A DNA stretch of 64,000 nucleotides from Halorussus limi (GTDB lineage: Archaea > Halobacteriota > Halobacteria > Halobacteriales > Haladaptataceae), in the NCBI RefSeq assembly GCF_023238205.1, contig NZ_CP096659.1, positions 2,373,626 to 2,437,625 of the forward strand. Reading direction: 5' to 3'. The translations under genes were made by a program, and so were the position numbers. Positions 41,919-51,169 of the stretch are shown piece after piece. The notes beneath the pieces were generated by a model. The model was not told the DNA's origin. It saw nothing but the letters and a program-made list of their open reading frames with translations, and made no database searches. Every line of letters starts with the position of its first letter. Within the stretch, counting starts at the first letter, position 1.

Positions 41919-44585
41919 TCAGTCGGCCGCTTTCAGCACCGCTTCGCGGCGCTCGACCGTCGAGCGGTTCGACACCGAGTCCTTCTCGACCCACACCACG
42001 TCGTCGGCCGCCGCGACGAGTTCGTCGTCGTGGCTCACCACGACTATCTGCTCGACGCCCAACTCGCGCATCGACGCGACGAGTTCGGCGAGTTGCGAGA
42101 CGTGGCCCGAATCGAGGAAGACCGTCGGTTCGTCCAGAATCAGCGGCGGCATCGGCGCGGTTCCCTCGATGCCCTCCGAGAGCAACCGGTAGATGGCACA
42201 CCGCAGGCTCAGGTTGAACAGCGCGCGCTCGCCGCCCGATAGCTGTTCGGGGTCGAGCGTCTCGCCGTCCTTCTGGTAGACCGTGAGTTCGTACTCGCCG
42301 TCGAGTTCGATGCGCGCGTACGAGTCGTTCTGGTAGACGAGGTCGAACACCTCGTTGAGCATCTCCTCCAACTGCTCGACGTTGCGCTGGCGGAGTTCGG
42401 CCCGGAGGTCGCCGTACATCTCCTGCAGTTCGGCGGCCTCGTCGCGCAGCGACTCCAGCGACTCGACGCGCTCGGCGAGGTCGTCGCGCCGGTCGCGCAG
42501 GCGTTCCAACTCCTCGATTTCGCTCTCGACGCCGCCGATGGCGCTCTGGAGGTCGTCGCGCTTCTCCCGAAGCGTCTCCAACTTCACCTCGACCTTCTCC
42601 AAGTAGTCCTCGGCCTCTCGCTTGTCTTCGCGGGCGGTCTCGACCTTCTGCTCGTCGTAGCTCTCCCGGAGGTCGCTCCGGCGCTCGCGCTTGTCGGCGA
42701 GTCGGTCCCTGCGCAGGTCGTTCTGGTCTTCGAGGCTCGCGCGCTTCTCGCGGTGGCGCTCGATGTCGTCCTCGGCGTCCGCGATGTCCTCGCGGACCGA
42801 CCGAATCTCCTCCAGACGCTCCTGCTGTTCGGCGACTGCCTCGCGCTCGGCCTCCAACTCCTCGACGCGGGCCTCGCGGTCGGCGGCCTTCTCGCGGAGG
42901 GCCTCGGCGTCCTCGCGCTTGTCGGCGGCGTCGGCTTCGAGTTCGTCGGCCGCCTCGCGGAGTTCGGCGGCCTCCTCGCGCTTCTCGGCGACCGACGACT
43001 CCTTGTTCTCGACCAACTGCTCGACGTTCCGGCGGTTCTCGCGCTTGCTCTCGACGGCCTGTTCCGCGTCGCGGAGTCGCTGGGCGGTCTCGATGTCGCT
43101 CTCGACCGCCTCCCGCCGCTCCCGAACGTCGCTCAACTCGGCGTCGAGTTCGTCGGCGCGCTCGCGGTCGGCGTCCAGCGAATCGACGTGGGGTGAGTCC
43201 TCGACGGGTTGGCCGCACTCGGGACACTTGCCCTCCTCGAGGAGTTCCTCGGCCTCCTCGATGCTGTCGCGGAGGCTGGTGAGTTCGGCGGTCAGTTCCT
43301 GTTCGCGCTCCCGGAGGTCGGTCAGTTCCTCGCGCCGATTTTCGAGGTACGACTCGGCCTCGCCGAACTCGACGGGCGCGTCCTCGAACGCCGCCTTCTC
43401 GGCCTCGACCTGCTCGCCGAGGGCCTCTAGTTTCTCGCGGTAGGATTCGAGGTCGGCCTCGGCGTCGTCGGCCTCGGCGTCGAGTTCGTCGGCGCGCTCG
43501 CGCTTCTCGCTCGCGCGCTCTCGGAGTTCTTCGACCCGCTGGCTCAGGTTCTCGGTCTGCGTGTCGAACCGCTGTGCCTGCGTCTGTGCGTCGCTCAGTT
43601 CGGACTGCAACTCGTCGTCCTCGGCGTCGAGTTCGTCGAGTCGGGCCGCGATGGCCTCGTCGTCCGCCGCGTCGAGGTCGGTGTCGGCCAGCAGGTCGGC
43701 GACCGTCGATTCGAGGTCCTCGACGCGCTCGCGGAGTTCCCGGACGCGCTCGCCGTGTTCGGTCCGCTCTCGTTCGGTCTGGCTGATTTCGGACTCCAAC
43801 TCCTCGATGTCCTCGTCCAGCGACTCCAGTTCGTCGCGCTTCTCCTCGTACGTGTCGAGTATCTCGACCGCCCGCTCGCGGGTCTCTCTGGCGGTCTCCT
43901 CGTTGTCCTCGAACCGCTCGATTTCGCTCTGGGTCTCCTTGAGGTCGGACTTGTGGTCGTTCAGACGCGCGTGGAGGTCCTTCTCCTCCTTCTGCTCTAT
44001 CTGGCTCTCCAACTCCGAGAGACTGCCCCGCTTGTCGTCCAGCACCGACTTGACTCCGAGTCGGGCGTCGCTGGCCCGCTCGCGGTACTCCTCCAACTTC
44101 CCGAGTTGGAGCAGGTCGTCTATCATGTCTTGGCGCTGGCCCGGCGAGGCGTTGATGAGTTTGTTGACCTCGCCCTGCCGGACGTACGCGCAGTTGACGA
44201 ACGCCTCCGAGTCCATACGAAAGAGGCTCGTCACTTCCCGGCGCACGTCTCGCGCTCCCTCTATCGTGTCCTCGGGCGTTTCGAGGACGCACTCGGCGGT
44301 GGTCGCGCGCTCGCCGGTCGCCCGGATGCGCCGACGGACGTGGTAGGCGCCCCCGTCGTGAGTGAACCAGAGTTCGATGATTGCCTCCTCCTCGCCGATG
44401 GTCACCACGTCGTCGAGCGTGCGGTCGAGCGCGTTCGCGCCGTAGAGCGCGAAGAAACAGGCCTCCAGCAGCGACGACTTGCCGCTCCCGTTCAGGCCGT
44501 GGATGACGGTCACGCCCCGGTCGAGTTCGAGGTCGGCGTCGGCGTAGCACTTGAAGTTCCGGAGACGCACGCGGTCGAACTTCAC
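41919..44585 (-). CDS. rad50: DNA double-strand break repair ATPase Rad50
   Basis: This 888-residue SMC-like ATPase processes broken DNA ends together with Mre11. Walker A is [14 protein letters not shown] (about residues 29-42). Two long coiled-coil arms surround a zinc hook CPECGQPV near residues 453-460. The C-terminal half has the signature [14 protein letters not shown] and Walker [15 protein letters not shown], followed by [12 protein letters not shown]. The coiled coil is rich in EERREEL-type heptads. Its ATG overlaps the mre11 stop by four bases, so the pair is co-translated. Confidence 0.96.
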   Translation of the reverse strand: MKFDRVRLRNFKCYADADLELDRGVTVIHGLNGSGKSSLLEACFFALYGANALDRTLDDVVTIGEEEAIIELWFTHDGGAYHVRRRIRATGERATTAECVLETPEDTIEGARDVRREVTSLFRMDSEAFVNCAYVRQGEVNKLINASPGQRQDMIDDLLQLGKLEEYRERASDARLGVKSVLDDKRGSLSELESQIEQKEEKDLHARLNDHKSDLKETQSEIERFEDNEETARETRERAVEILDTYEEKRDELESLDEDIEELESEISQTERERTEHGERVRELRERVEDLESTVADLLADTDLDAADDEAIAARLDELDAEDDELQSELSDAQTQAQRFDTQTENLSQRVEELRERASEKRERADELDAEADDAEADLESYREKLEALGEQVEAEKAAFEDAPVEFGEAESYLENRREELTDLREREQELTAELTSLRDSIEEAEELLEEGKCPECGQPVEDSPHVDSLDADRERADELDAELSDVRERREAVESDIETAQRLRDAEQAVESKRENRRNVEQLVENKESSVAEKREEAAELREAADELEADAADKREDAEALREKAADREARVEELEAEREAVAEQQERLEEIRSVREDIADAEDDIERHREKRASLEDQNDLRRDRLADKRERRSDLRESYDEQKVETAREDKREAEDYLEKVEVKLETLREKRDDLQSAIGGVESEIEELERLRDRRDDLAERVESLESLRDEAAELQEMYGDLRAELRQRNVEQLEEMLNEVFDLVYQNDSYARIELDGEYELTVYQKDGETLDPEQLSGGERALFNLSLRCAIYRLLSEGIEGTAPMPPLILDEPTVFLDSGHVSQLAELVASMRELGVEQIVVVSHDDELVAAADDVVWVEKDSVSNRSTVERREAVLKAAD

Positions 44586-46003
44586 AGGTACTCCTCCAGC
44601 GTTCCGTCGGCGTCGGTCTCTCCCGAGGGGGAGTCACCGGCCGCACTCGCGGTCCCCTCTTCGGTTTCGGCGTTCGCTGCGGCCTCGGCGTCGGCGTTCG
44701 CTGCGGCCTCGGCGTCGGCGTCCGCTGCGGCCTCGGCGACCGCTTCTACGGCCTCCGGGTCGTCCGGGTCGGGCGCTTTCTCCGCGTCGGTGGCGTTGTC
44801 GGCGTCTGCGGCCGACTCGCCGACCTCGCTCTCGCCAGCGGGGGCGTCGTCGCTTCCACCCTCCGACGAACCGTCGTCGTCCGGCGCGGACTCGAAGGCG
44901 TCGAGGTCGCCGTCGGCCACGAGTTCGCTCACGCGATTCTGGACCGACTCGCGGACGTTCGAGTCGGCGACCTTGCTCGCGCGGACGGTCTCGTCGATGC
45001 CGCGGGCGGCCTCGCTCAGGCCGAGGTCGCGGACTCGCTCGCGCACCGCGTCGTCGGGGTCGGCGAACGACACGTCGAGGTCGCCCTCGTCTTCGTCGAC
45101 CTCCCGGCGGTCCTTGACGCGGGCGACCAGCGCCCCGGCGTCGAGCGCGAACTCCTCGACGCGGGCGGGCGTCACGTCCTCGCCCTCGCCGTCGATTTCA
45201 ACCACGACGACGGCATCGTCGAGGTCCCGCTCTCGGAGTTTCTCGCGGACTCGCTCGACGCCCTCGCCCTCGGCGAGGTCCGCCTCGACGAACTCGAAGT
45301 CCCGCGTCGCGTCGAGGCCCCGGCGGGCGATGGTCGTCTCGCCGTCGAACGCCACGATGTTGTAGCCCCGGTCCTCGCGCTCGTCGGTGCTACAGCGTTC
45401 GGTCGACCCGCAGTACGTGACCCACGTGTCGGCGACCTCCTTCTTGCCGGGCTTGTGGTTGTCGCCCAGCAGCATCGCGTCGAAGTCCACGTTCGCCTCG
45501 GTCAGCACCTCCTCGGCGTCCCAGTCGCCGAGGTCGAAGGGCTGGAACAGGCCGTGGCTCACCAGCGCGGCGTGTGGTTGGTCGTGGTCGGCGAACTGGT
45601 AGTCGAGGTCGTCGCGCTTGGACTTGGGCACGTGGTCGAGTCCGTAGAAGGCCGTCTGGCCGACGATTTCGGGGTCGTCGCCGAGTCGGGTGGCCAGCCC
45701 CAGCATCTCGAAGAGGTCGAGCCACTGGCGGCCACGCGTCCCCTCGTGGTTGCCGACGACGGCGAGAAACGGGATGTCGGCGTCCCGAAGGCGGCGCAGG
45801 ACCGAGATGGTCCCGTGGAGGGCGTTCAGGTCGGGGCGACGGTCGTGGAACAGGTCGCCCGCGTGAACTACGGCGTCTACGTCCTCCTCGATGGCGTCCG
45901 TTACGACCTGCTCGAAGGCCCGGAGGAAGTCCTCCCGGCGCTCGGGGGAGTGGTACTGTCGGTACCCGAGGTGGGTGTCCCCCGTGTGTATCACCCGTGT
46001 CAT
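44582..46003 (-). CDS. mre11: DNA repair nuclease Mre11 with a repetitive C-terminal tail
   Basis: This 473-residue phosphodiesterase cuts DNA ends for repair. Metal-binding motifs are visible: [11 protein letters not shown] (Asp9, His11), [11 protein letters not shown] (Asp49, His53), [20 protein letters not shown] and [10 protein letters not shown]. After about residue 340 the protein becomes acidic and low-complexity, with an Ala/Glu/Asp-rich repeat ([20 protein letters not shown]). The DNA for this part has three tandem copies of a 24-base unit (44669-44740). It is first in the mre11-rad50 operon; a TATA-like CTTTAGG lies about 28 bases before ATG 46001-46003. Confidence 0.95.
   Translation of the reverse strand: MTRVIHTGDTHLGYRQYHSPERREDFLRAFEQVVTDAIEEDVDAVVHAGDLFHDRRPDLNALHGTISVLRRLRDADIPFLAVVGNHEGTRGRQWLDLFEMLGLATRLGDDPEIVGQTAFYGLDHVPKSKRDDLDYQFADHDQPHAALVSHGLFQPFDLGDWDAEEVLTEANVDFDAMLLGDNHKPGKKEVADTWVTYCGSTERCSTDEREDRGYNIVAFDGETTIARRGLDATRDFEFVEADLAEGEGVERVREKLRERDLDDAVVVVEIDGEGEDVTPARVEEFALDAGALVARVKDRREVDEDEGDLDVSFADPDDAVRERVRDLGLSEAARGIDETVRASKVADSNVRESVQNRVSELVADGDLDAFESAPDDDGSSEGGSDDAPAGESEVGESAADADNATDAEKAPDPDDPEAVEAVAEAAADADAEAAANADAEAAANAETEEGTASAAGDSPSGETDADGTLEEYL
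44669..44740. repeat. mre11: Three tandem 24-base repeats inside mre11
   Basis: Units at 44669-44692, 44693-44716 and 44717-44740 are identical or differ by single bases, and encode an Ala-Asp/Asn-Ala-Glu-Ala-Ala-type octapeptide on the minus strand. Copy number may vary between strains. Confidence 0.85.
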
Positions 46004-46516
46004 TGGGTCGTGGTTGGCGTCCGGGGCCTAAAGGCGTTCCGTGACGGTCTACCGCTCCCCGCGGTCGGTTCCGACCGGGACTGCTCGGCGTCGGTCATGC
46101 CCCCGACTGCTTCGCTCTGCGGTATAAACTTTGTCCGGCGGCGAGCGCGATTTTCGGCCTCAGCGAGACCCTCACTTCACGACCCGGTGCGTGCGGGCGT
46201 CGTCGCCAAGCGTCTCGGTCTCAGCGGCGCCGACGGCGACGGTCGCGAATCGATTCCTGTTGGACTGGTCGTCGTTTCGTGCCATCGGTAACACACCGTA
46301 AGACCCACTCGGGAGGTCGTACACCCCCGATACGGCCGGGTTGTTCGTAGGAGTATTCTTTCCAGCGATGGATAGCTATGGAGTTTCAGGCGAGATTCAG
46401 GCGAGACTGGCCAGCGACAAAAACCGGATTGGCGCAGGTCAGCGAGTGGTCTGTAGCGAAACCCTCTGTCTCCGGAGGAGAAGCGTTTTATTCGCGCCAG
46501 CGAGTGAACCGTAACG
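46004..46516. other. 513-base intergenic region with a hairpin and one possible microprotein
   Basis: The region separates divergent mre11 and the ABM-domain gene. CGGTCGG (46062-46068) pairs across TT with CCGACCG (46071-46077), a perfect stem. It contains the doubtful 37-residue frame at 46172-46285. TATA-like TTTTATT at 46486-46492 serves the ABM gene. I see no RNA gene or larger reading frame worth calling. Confidence 0.5.
46172..46285 (-). CDS. Possible 37-residue small ORF
   Basis: ATG 46283-46285 to TGA 46172-46174 would encode MARNDDQSNRNRFATVAVGA followed by AETETLGDDARTHRVVK. Codon third positions are mostly G or C, and the AETETLGDDARTHR segment is of the composition usual for haloarchaeal proteins. 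There is no strong promoter and no recognised family; it could be a remnant or chance. Confidence 0.3.
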   Translation of the reverse strand: MARNDDQSNRNRFATVAVGAAETETLGDDARTHRVVK

Positions 46517-46837
46517 ATGTATCTCGTCACGTTCCGCCTCGACCCGGCGGAGTACGACGCGGAGTTCCACGAGTTGAACGACGCGATTCAAGCGGCCGCC
46601 GAGGACACGGAGGGGTATCTGGGTAAGCGGACGTGGCACGCCCCGGAGAGCGAGGAGGTACTCGTCGTGTACTACTGGGAGTCGTTGGACGCGCTCGAGT
46701 CGTTCGGAGCAGATTCTGACCACGAGCGGGCGAAACAGCGGTGGACGGAGTGGTACGATGCGTACGAAGTCACCGTTACAGAAGTCGTCGAGGCGTACGG
46801 GAGCGGATTCGGTGACGACGCAGACCCGCCCGCGTAG
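46517..46837 (+). CDS. Antibiotic biosynthesis monooxygenase (ABM)-domain protein
   Basis: This 106-residue single-domain protein is of the ABM/dimeric ferredoxin-like barrel type: MYLVTFRLDPAEYDAEFHEL (strand 1 and helix), GYLGKRTWHAPESEEVLVVY (strands 2-3), then YWESLDALESFGADSDHERA and WTEWYDAYEVTVTEVVEAYG. Related proteins degrade haem or oxidise polyketides, or act only as small ligand-binding proteins. A TATA-like TTTTATT at 46486-46492 lies about 28 bases before ATG 46517. It stands alone; activity unknown. Confidence 0.82.
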   Translation: MYLVTFRLDPAEYDAEFHELNDAIQAAAEDTEGYLGKRTWHAPESEEVLVVYYWESLDALESFGADSDHERAKQRWTEWYDAYEVTVTEVVEAYGSGFGDDADPPA

Positions 46838-47032
46838 GATGTCACGGCCTCGTTCGATTGGTGAAATCCGCAAGCGGTGTAATAGACTCCCTTTCTCCAC
46901 TTACCGTGGTTTCAGACGTAGTTCGAGGTAAGGAATTGTGCTACTATCTACTGCTGAGTTCTCGCCAGAGTCCGGCGAGAGTGCGCCCGGAATCTCGAAG
47001 CGGTCACCGACCGGGACGGAGTAAAAGCGCCG

Positions 47033-48016
47033 CTACGTCCACTTGTCGAGACCGGTCTGCACGACCGACTCCTCGATTCGCTCGAAGCCCCGTTCCACCT
47101 CGTCCTCTGCAACACCCCACTCAGACACGACGTACTCGCGGGCCGCCTCCATGTCCGGGTCCATCTCGGCGTCGAACTCGTAGTCGTCCGAGACGGTCGG
47201 GTTCAGGAACAGTTCCCGAATCACGTCCACGTCCTTCTCGATGCTCTCGCCGCGGGCCTCCAGCACGCCCCAGATGTCGCCGTACTCCTTGACCTCCTTC
47301 AGAGCCGTCTTCGGACCGACGCCCGAGACGCCCTCGTTGAAGTCCGTGCCACAGAGGATGCCGATGTCCACCAACTGCTCCCACGTCACGTCGTGTTTCT
47401 CCAGCGTAGCCTCGAAGTCCATCAGTTCGGGGTCGCCCTTGCTGGTCAACTGGCGGAGCGTGAACGGCGCACCGAGCAGGAGCGAATCGTAGTCCTCGGT
47501 TCCGCAGTAATCGACCGCACCCGTGCGGGCCATGTGCGCGGCTTGGGCCTCTCCCTCTGCGGGGGCCTCGATGTAGGGCACGTCGAGGCGGTCGAACAGT
47601 TCGCGGGTCGTGCGCTGAATCGTGTCGGTCAGTCGCTGGGTGTGTGCGTCGAGTCGGGCGACTTCGACCGCGTCGCCCTCCTCGCGGGCCTCCTCCAACT
47701 TCTCCTCACGCTTCTGGCGCTCCTCGCGGCGCTGTTCGATTTCGGCCGACTTGTGGTCGGTGACCGCGCCGTCGAAGACGAACACCGGCGTGAGGTCGTT
47801 CTCGAAGAACTTCGGAAGCCCCTGCACGACGCCGACGAGGTTGGCGACTTCGGTGCCGTCGTCGGTGGTGTACACCTCGTCGCGCGTCCACTTGACCGTC
47901 GTCGTGAGGTACTTGTAGAGCCAGTTGTGGGCGTCCACCGCGACGACGCTCCCGTCGAGTTCGTCGAAGGGGACCGCCGAGAGGACCGCCAGTTGGCGCA
48001 TGTCCGTGTTTCCCAT
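47033..48016 (-). CDS. fen: Flap endonuclease FEN1
   Basis: This 327-residue structure-specific nuclease cleaves 5' flaps in Okazaki maturation and repair. The N-terminal and internal nuclease motifs are visible: [49 protein letters not shown] (catalytic acidic cluster), [18 protein letters not shown] and [20 protein letters not shown], the helix-hairpin-helix. The C-terminus [11 protein letters not shown] is a PIP box with Trp in the aromatic place. It starts [20 protein letters not shown] at ATG 48014-48016; a TATA-like CTTTCAA is about 28 bases upstream. Confidence 0.96.
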   Translation of the reverse strand: MGNTDMRQLAVLSAVPFDELDGSVVAVDAHNWLYKYLTTTVKWTRDEVYTTDDGTEVANLVGVVQGLPKFFENDLTPVFVFDGAVTDHKSAEIEQRREERQKREEKLEEAREEGDAVEVARLDAHTQRLTDTIQRTTRELFDRLDVPYIEAPAEGEAQAAHMARTGAVDYCGTEDYDSLLLGAPFTLRQLTSKGDPELMDFEATLEKHDVTWEQLVDIGILCGTDFNEGVSGVGPKTALKEVKEYGDIWGVLEARGESIEKDVDVIRELFLNPTVSDDYEFDAEMDPDMEAAREYVVSEWGVAEDEVERGFERIEESVVQTGLDKWT

Positions 48017-48150
48017 CGTTGGTCGAGGTAGGGAGCGCGAGGGTTTGAAAGCTACTACTGCTCGGCTTCGCGCCCGAAAGTCTATCGCTCCGTTTCACGC
48101 CCTGCAGTTCCGACCGGAGTTTTATATCCGAAAGCGGACAAGAGTCGAGT

Positions 48151-48792
48151 ATGTCCCTCCGACGAAGCTACCTCGCCGGTGCCTTCCTCGTGGCGCTCTC
48201 GGCCGCGATGAGCGCACTGGCCTACCCCGAGATGCCGGCCGAGATGGCGACCCACTGGAACGGGGCGGGCGAAATCGACGGCCGAACGCCCAAGCTAGTC
48301 GCGCTCGCGCTGTTCCCGGCGCTGTCGGCCGGGATGCTCGCGCTGTTTGCCGCTCTCCCGCGTGTCGATCCTCTCGGCGAGAACGTCGCGCAGTTCCGCG
48401 AGCAGTACGACACCTTCGTCGTCCTCCTGCTCGCCTTCCTGACTTACGTCCACGGACTCGTCCTCGCGGCCAACGCGGGCTACGAGTTCGCCGTGATGCA
48501 GGCGCTCGCGCCCGCCATCGGCGGACTGTACTACTACGTCGGCGTCCTCTCGGCCCACGCCGAGCGCAACTGGTTCGTCGGCATCCGGACTCCGTGGACA
48601 ATCTCGAACGACGAAGTCTGGCGACAGACCCACGAGCGCGCCGCCCCGCTGTTCAAAGTCGCGGGCGTCGTGGCCGCGCTCGGCGCATTGGTTCCGGCCT
48701 ACGCCGAACTCCTCGTCGCGGCCCCGGTGTTCGCGGTGGCGCTCTACAGCACGGTCTACTCCTACGTCGCGTACCGACGCGTCGGCGCGTAG
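48151..48792 (+). CDS. SdpI/DUF1648-type membrane protein
   Basis: This 213-residue polytopic protein matches the SdpI/DUF1648 family: an N-terminal DUF1648 segment (YPEMPAEMATHWNGAGEIDG) and the SdpI signature RNWFVGIRTPWTISNDEVWR followed by HERAAPLFKVAGVV. About six helices. In Bacillus, SdpI is an immunity and signalling protein against the SdpC toxin; in archaea the role is unknown. A TATA-like TTTATA at 48122-48127 is about 28 bases before ATG 48151, so the transcript is leaderless. Confidence 0.88.
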   Translation: MSLRRSYLAGAFLVALSAAMSALAYPEMPAEMATHWNGAGEIDGRTPKLVALALFPALSAGMLALFAALPRVDPLGENVAQFREQYDTFVVLLLAFLTYVHGLVLAANAGYEFAVMQALAPAIGGLYYYVGVLSAHAERNWFVGIRTPWTISNDEVWRQTHERAAPLFKVAGVVAALGALVPAYAELLVAAPVFAVALYSTVYSYVAYRRVGA

Positions 48793-48859
48793 CGCCGACG
48801 GGGAGACTCCGCCCGGAACCGGGTCTCGGTCGGCCGTCCCCTCGCCGCTCGACCGAACG

Positions 48860-49195
48860 CTACGGCGGTGACTCCTCGGTCACCAGCACGGCGTCGGTAC
48901 CGGCGACCGTCACCGTACATCCGGCGTAGGGAAACGTCACACGAACCTCGGTGGCGGCCGAGGAGAGGCGGGCGAGCGCCTCGGGGTCGACCACGTCGTG
49001 AAGCGGCCGAACCCGCTCGCGTCCGGCGGTCGCACCCGGTTTACGGGAACTCGGCAGGAGGCGAGTGTCGGTGGCCGCTTCGACGGCGTGAAGCACCGAT
49101 TCGATGACGGTTTCGTCCTCGTCGGGGTTGTACTCGTAGGTGGGAGAGTCCTCGCCGGTCGACCGGCCGGTGTCGGGGGTGGCTTCGTCAGGCAT
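48860..49195 (-). CDS. HalOD1 output-domain protein
   Basis: This 111-residue protein has an acidic N-terminal tail (about 25 residues), then a HalOD1 domain: DETVIESVLHAVEAATDTRL, VRPLHDVVDPEALARLSS and the terminal strand pair EVRVTFPYAGCTVTVAGTDA. It is a second HalOD1 protein in the window (the other at 10031-10327). Its start lies 74 bases downstream of the Bat-type regulator on the same strand, making a shared transcript possible. The domain is thought to be an output module of signal transduction; the mechanism is unknown. Confidence 0.85.
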   Translation of the reverse strand: MPDEATPDTGRSTGEDSPTYEYNPDEDETVIESVLHAVEAATDTRLLPSSRKPGATAGRERVRPLHDVVDPEALARLSSAATEVRVTFPYAGCTVTVAGTDAVLVTEESPP

Positions 49196-49269
49196 GTCCG
49201 CGGAAGTTGTCGCGGGACGGCATTGGCGCTTGGTATTAATTATGGAATCCGTTTAATAGTCCGTCGGAC

Positions 49270-49938
49270 TCATTCGGCCGCGTCGTCCGACGAGTCGTGC
49301 TGGGCGATGGTGCTCCCGAGGACGTTCCGAATCCCCCGACGGAGGCGATTCGCGAACGCCGGCCGCGAGATGCCGACTCGGGACGCGAGCGTCTCGAGGT
49401 CGGTCTCGCGCGGGTCGTCGTAGTACCCTTCCTCGAAGGCGAGGAGCAACGCCTCGTGCTGGTTGGTCGTGAGATTGTACTCGTCGCCAACCTGCATCTC
49501 CGCCAGCGATTTCAGCCGTGTCAGCGTCACGTTGATGCCGTGGTCGGTGCAGTACTGCTGGAACGTCGAAATCTGGTCCGTGTCCGCGGCGCGGAACTCG
49601 AACGTCCAGTTCCCCTGCACGCCGAACGCCGACAGCAGCGTCAGACCGCTCTCCAAGATGGCTGTCAGGACGCCTTCGACGTCAGGATTCCACTCGGCGC
49701 GAAACAGACCCTCGTCGTCGAGGTCGTCCATGAGCGTCACCGACAGGAACGAGGGCTCGTCCGCGAGAATCTCTCGGACGTCGTCGGCGTCGCCGTCGCG
49801 AACCCAGAAGTACGGCAGGATGTGGTCGTCGGTGGGAACGACGCGTTCGAGTTCGATAGCCGCCTCCGGAAGGCGCTCGAAGACGCGGCCGAGAGCGAAG
49901 TCGTTGGCCGGGATAGTGAACTCCGCGATGGTCGCCAT
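49270..49938 (-). CDS. Bacterio-opsin activator (Bat)-type HTH-10 regulator
   Basis: This 222-residue protein has the two parts of Bat-like regulators. The N-terminal GAF/HTH-associated domain includes AEFTIPANDFALGRVFERLP, EIERVVPTDDHILPYFWV-type strands and NWTFEFRAADTDQISTFQQY. The C-terminal HTH-10 domain has LTTNQHEALLLAFEEGYYDD, PRETDLETLASRVGISRPAF and ANRLRRGIRNVLG. A TATA-like CTTATC lies about 28 bases before ATG 49936-49938. It probably regulates a small set of genes in response to an unknown signal, perhaps including the adjacent HalOD1 gene. Confidence 0.9.
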   Translation of the reverse strand: MATIAEFTIPANDFALGRVFERLPEAAIELERVVPTDDHILPYFWVRDGDADDVREILADEPSFLSVTLMDDLDDEGLFRAEWNPDVEGVLTAILESGLTLLSAFGVQGNWTFEFRAADTDQISTFQQYCTDHGINVTLTRLKSLAEMQVGDEYNLTTNQHEALLLAFEEGYYDDPRETDLETLASRVGISRPAFANRLRRGIRNVLGSTIAQHDSSDDAAE

Positions 49939-50048
49939 GCTGGTACGAGTCGATTCGCAGGCGGATAAGATTCACCCGTATTCTCAGAACACCGTCAACA
50001 CCGAACCCGTTCGCCGTGAAATCTTCCGACCATCTCACCGCGCGAACG

Positions 50049-50465
50049 TCACCAGAGGTACGCCGCGAACGCTCGCCACGCCGAGAAGCAGACGATTCCG
50101 ACGACGGTCACGACGAGGATGAACGTCACCGGCGAGTCGCCGTGGAAGAATCCGGTCGAGCGGAGCGTCAGTCCGATGGCCGCCGCGGGAACCCACGCCG
50201 AGACGGCGCGCAGGACAGCGGTGCCGACCGTGCGCGTCGCGTCGGGTGCGTACGCCCCCGCGACCAGCGAGGCGACGACCCATCCGACGAGAAACGGGGC
50301 GATCGTCCCCGCGACGTGTCCCGGCATCGAGACGGGGTCGACCCCGTGGTTGAGCGACCCGGCCGTGAGAAACCCCGCGAGTACCAACAGGTCGCCGAGC
50401 GCGAGTCCCGCGGTGGCGCGCGAGCGGTCGAACCGCGAGCCCAGAAGTCCTTCGGCGTTGCTCAT
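50049..50465 (-). CDS. DUF3054-family membrane protein
   Basis: This 138-residue protein has four hydrophobic helices and matches DUF3054: TAGLALGDLLVLAGFLTAGS with SLNHGVDPVSMPGHVAGTIA, PFLVGWVVASLVAGAYAPDA, and TFILVVTVVGIVCFSAWRAF. Its function is unknown. Start at ATG 50463-50465. It sits alone between the methyltransferase and the Bat gene; no regulatory site is obvious. Confidence 0.85.
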   Translation of the reverse strand: MSNAEGLLGSRFDRSRATAGLALGDLLVLAGFLTAGSLNHGVDPVSMPGHVAGTIAPFLVGWVVASLVAGAYAPDATRTVGTAVLRAVSAWVPAAAIGLTLRSTGFFHGDSPVTFILVVTVVGIVCFSAWRAFAAYLW

Positions 50466-50543
50466 GCCGACGCCTTCGGACCGGCAGGTAATGTTTCCCT
50501 CGGTGTTCGCCCGCCGACACCGCTCTCCGGACGTCCGACCGGT

Positions 50544-51122
50544 CTACTCGCCGCGCCTGCCGACGACGGTGTACTCGAACCCTCCCGACCGGTATCTGGC
50601 GTCGAGGCCCGCGTCGGCGACGATTCGGCCGAGGTCGTCGGGCGCGAAAAAGGTCGATTCGAAGCCGTAGAGGTGTTCGCCGGCCTCGGTGAGTCGGCCG
50701 ACCAGCGTCGTCGGGTCGATTTCGCGGACGACGAGGACGCCGCCGGGACGGAGGACGCGGGCGGCCGCTCCGACCGCGCTCTCGGGGTCGCCGAAGTGGT
50801 GGAGCGCGTCGACCACGAGGACGGCGTCGACGCTCTCGTCCGCGAACGGCAGGCGGGCGGCGTCGGCCCGGACGGCCTCGAAGCCGTTCCGACGGGCCTG
50901 CCGGGTCATCCCCGCCGCGGCGTCGGCGACGATACGCTCGCGCGCGCCGAGCGCCGACGCGCCGCGTCCGGTGCCGCCGCCGACGTCGAGGACGCGCTCG
51001 ATTTCGCGGTCGGCGAAGGCCAGCGCGTCCCGGAACTCCTCGGCGTCGGGCGTCGGCGCGAACCAGTCGTAGAAGCGGGCCGTGCGGTCGAACGTGGCGG
51101 TGTCGCCGAGCGCGCTGCTCAT
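50544..51122 (-). CDS. Class I SAM-dependent methyltransferase
   Basis: This 192-residue protein has the SAM-binding motif I VLDVGGGTGRGASAL, motif II-like acidic position (EAVRADAARLPFADESVDAV), motif III (LVVDALHHFGDPESAVGAAA) and the later RVLRPGGVLVVREIDP. This is the UbiE/Coq5-like short type, methylating a quinone, lipid or small molecule. I used ATG 51120-51122 (MSSALGDTATFDRTARFYDW), matching the family N-terminus; a TATA-like GTTTTTC is about 28 bases upstream. Substrate undetermined. Confidence 0.9.
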   Translation of the reverse strand: MSSALGDTATFDRTARFYDWFAPTPDAEEFRDALAFADREIERVLDVGGGTGRGASALGARERIVADAAAGMTRQARRNGFEAVRADAARLPFADESVDAVLVVDALHHFGDPESAVGAAARVLRPGGVLVVREIDPTTLVGRLTEAGEHLYGFESTFFAPDDLGRIVADAGLDARYRSGGFEYTVVGRRGE

Positions 51123-51169
51123 ACCCGAGGTGACGTGGTCGAGCGGGAAAAACCGAAGGGGCGTGCCGC

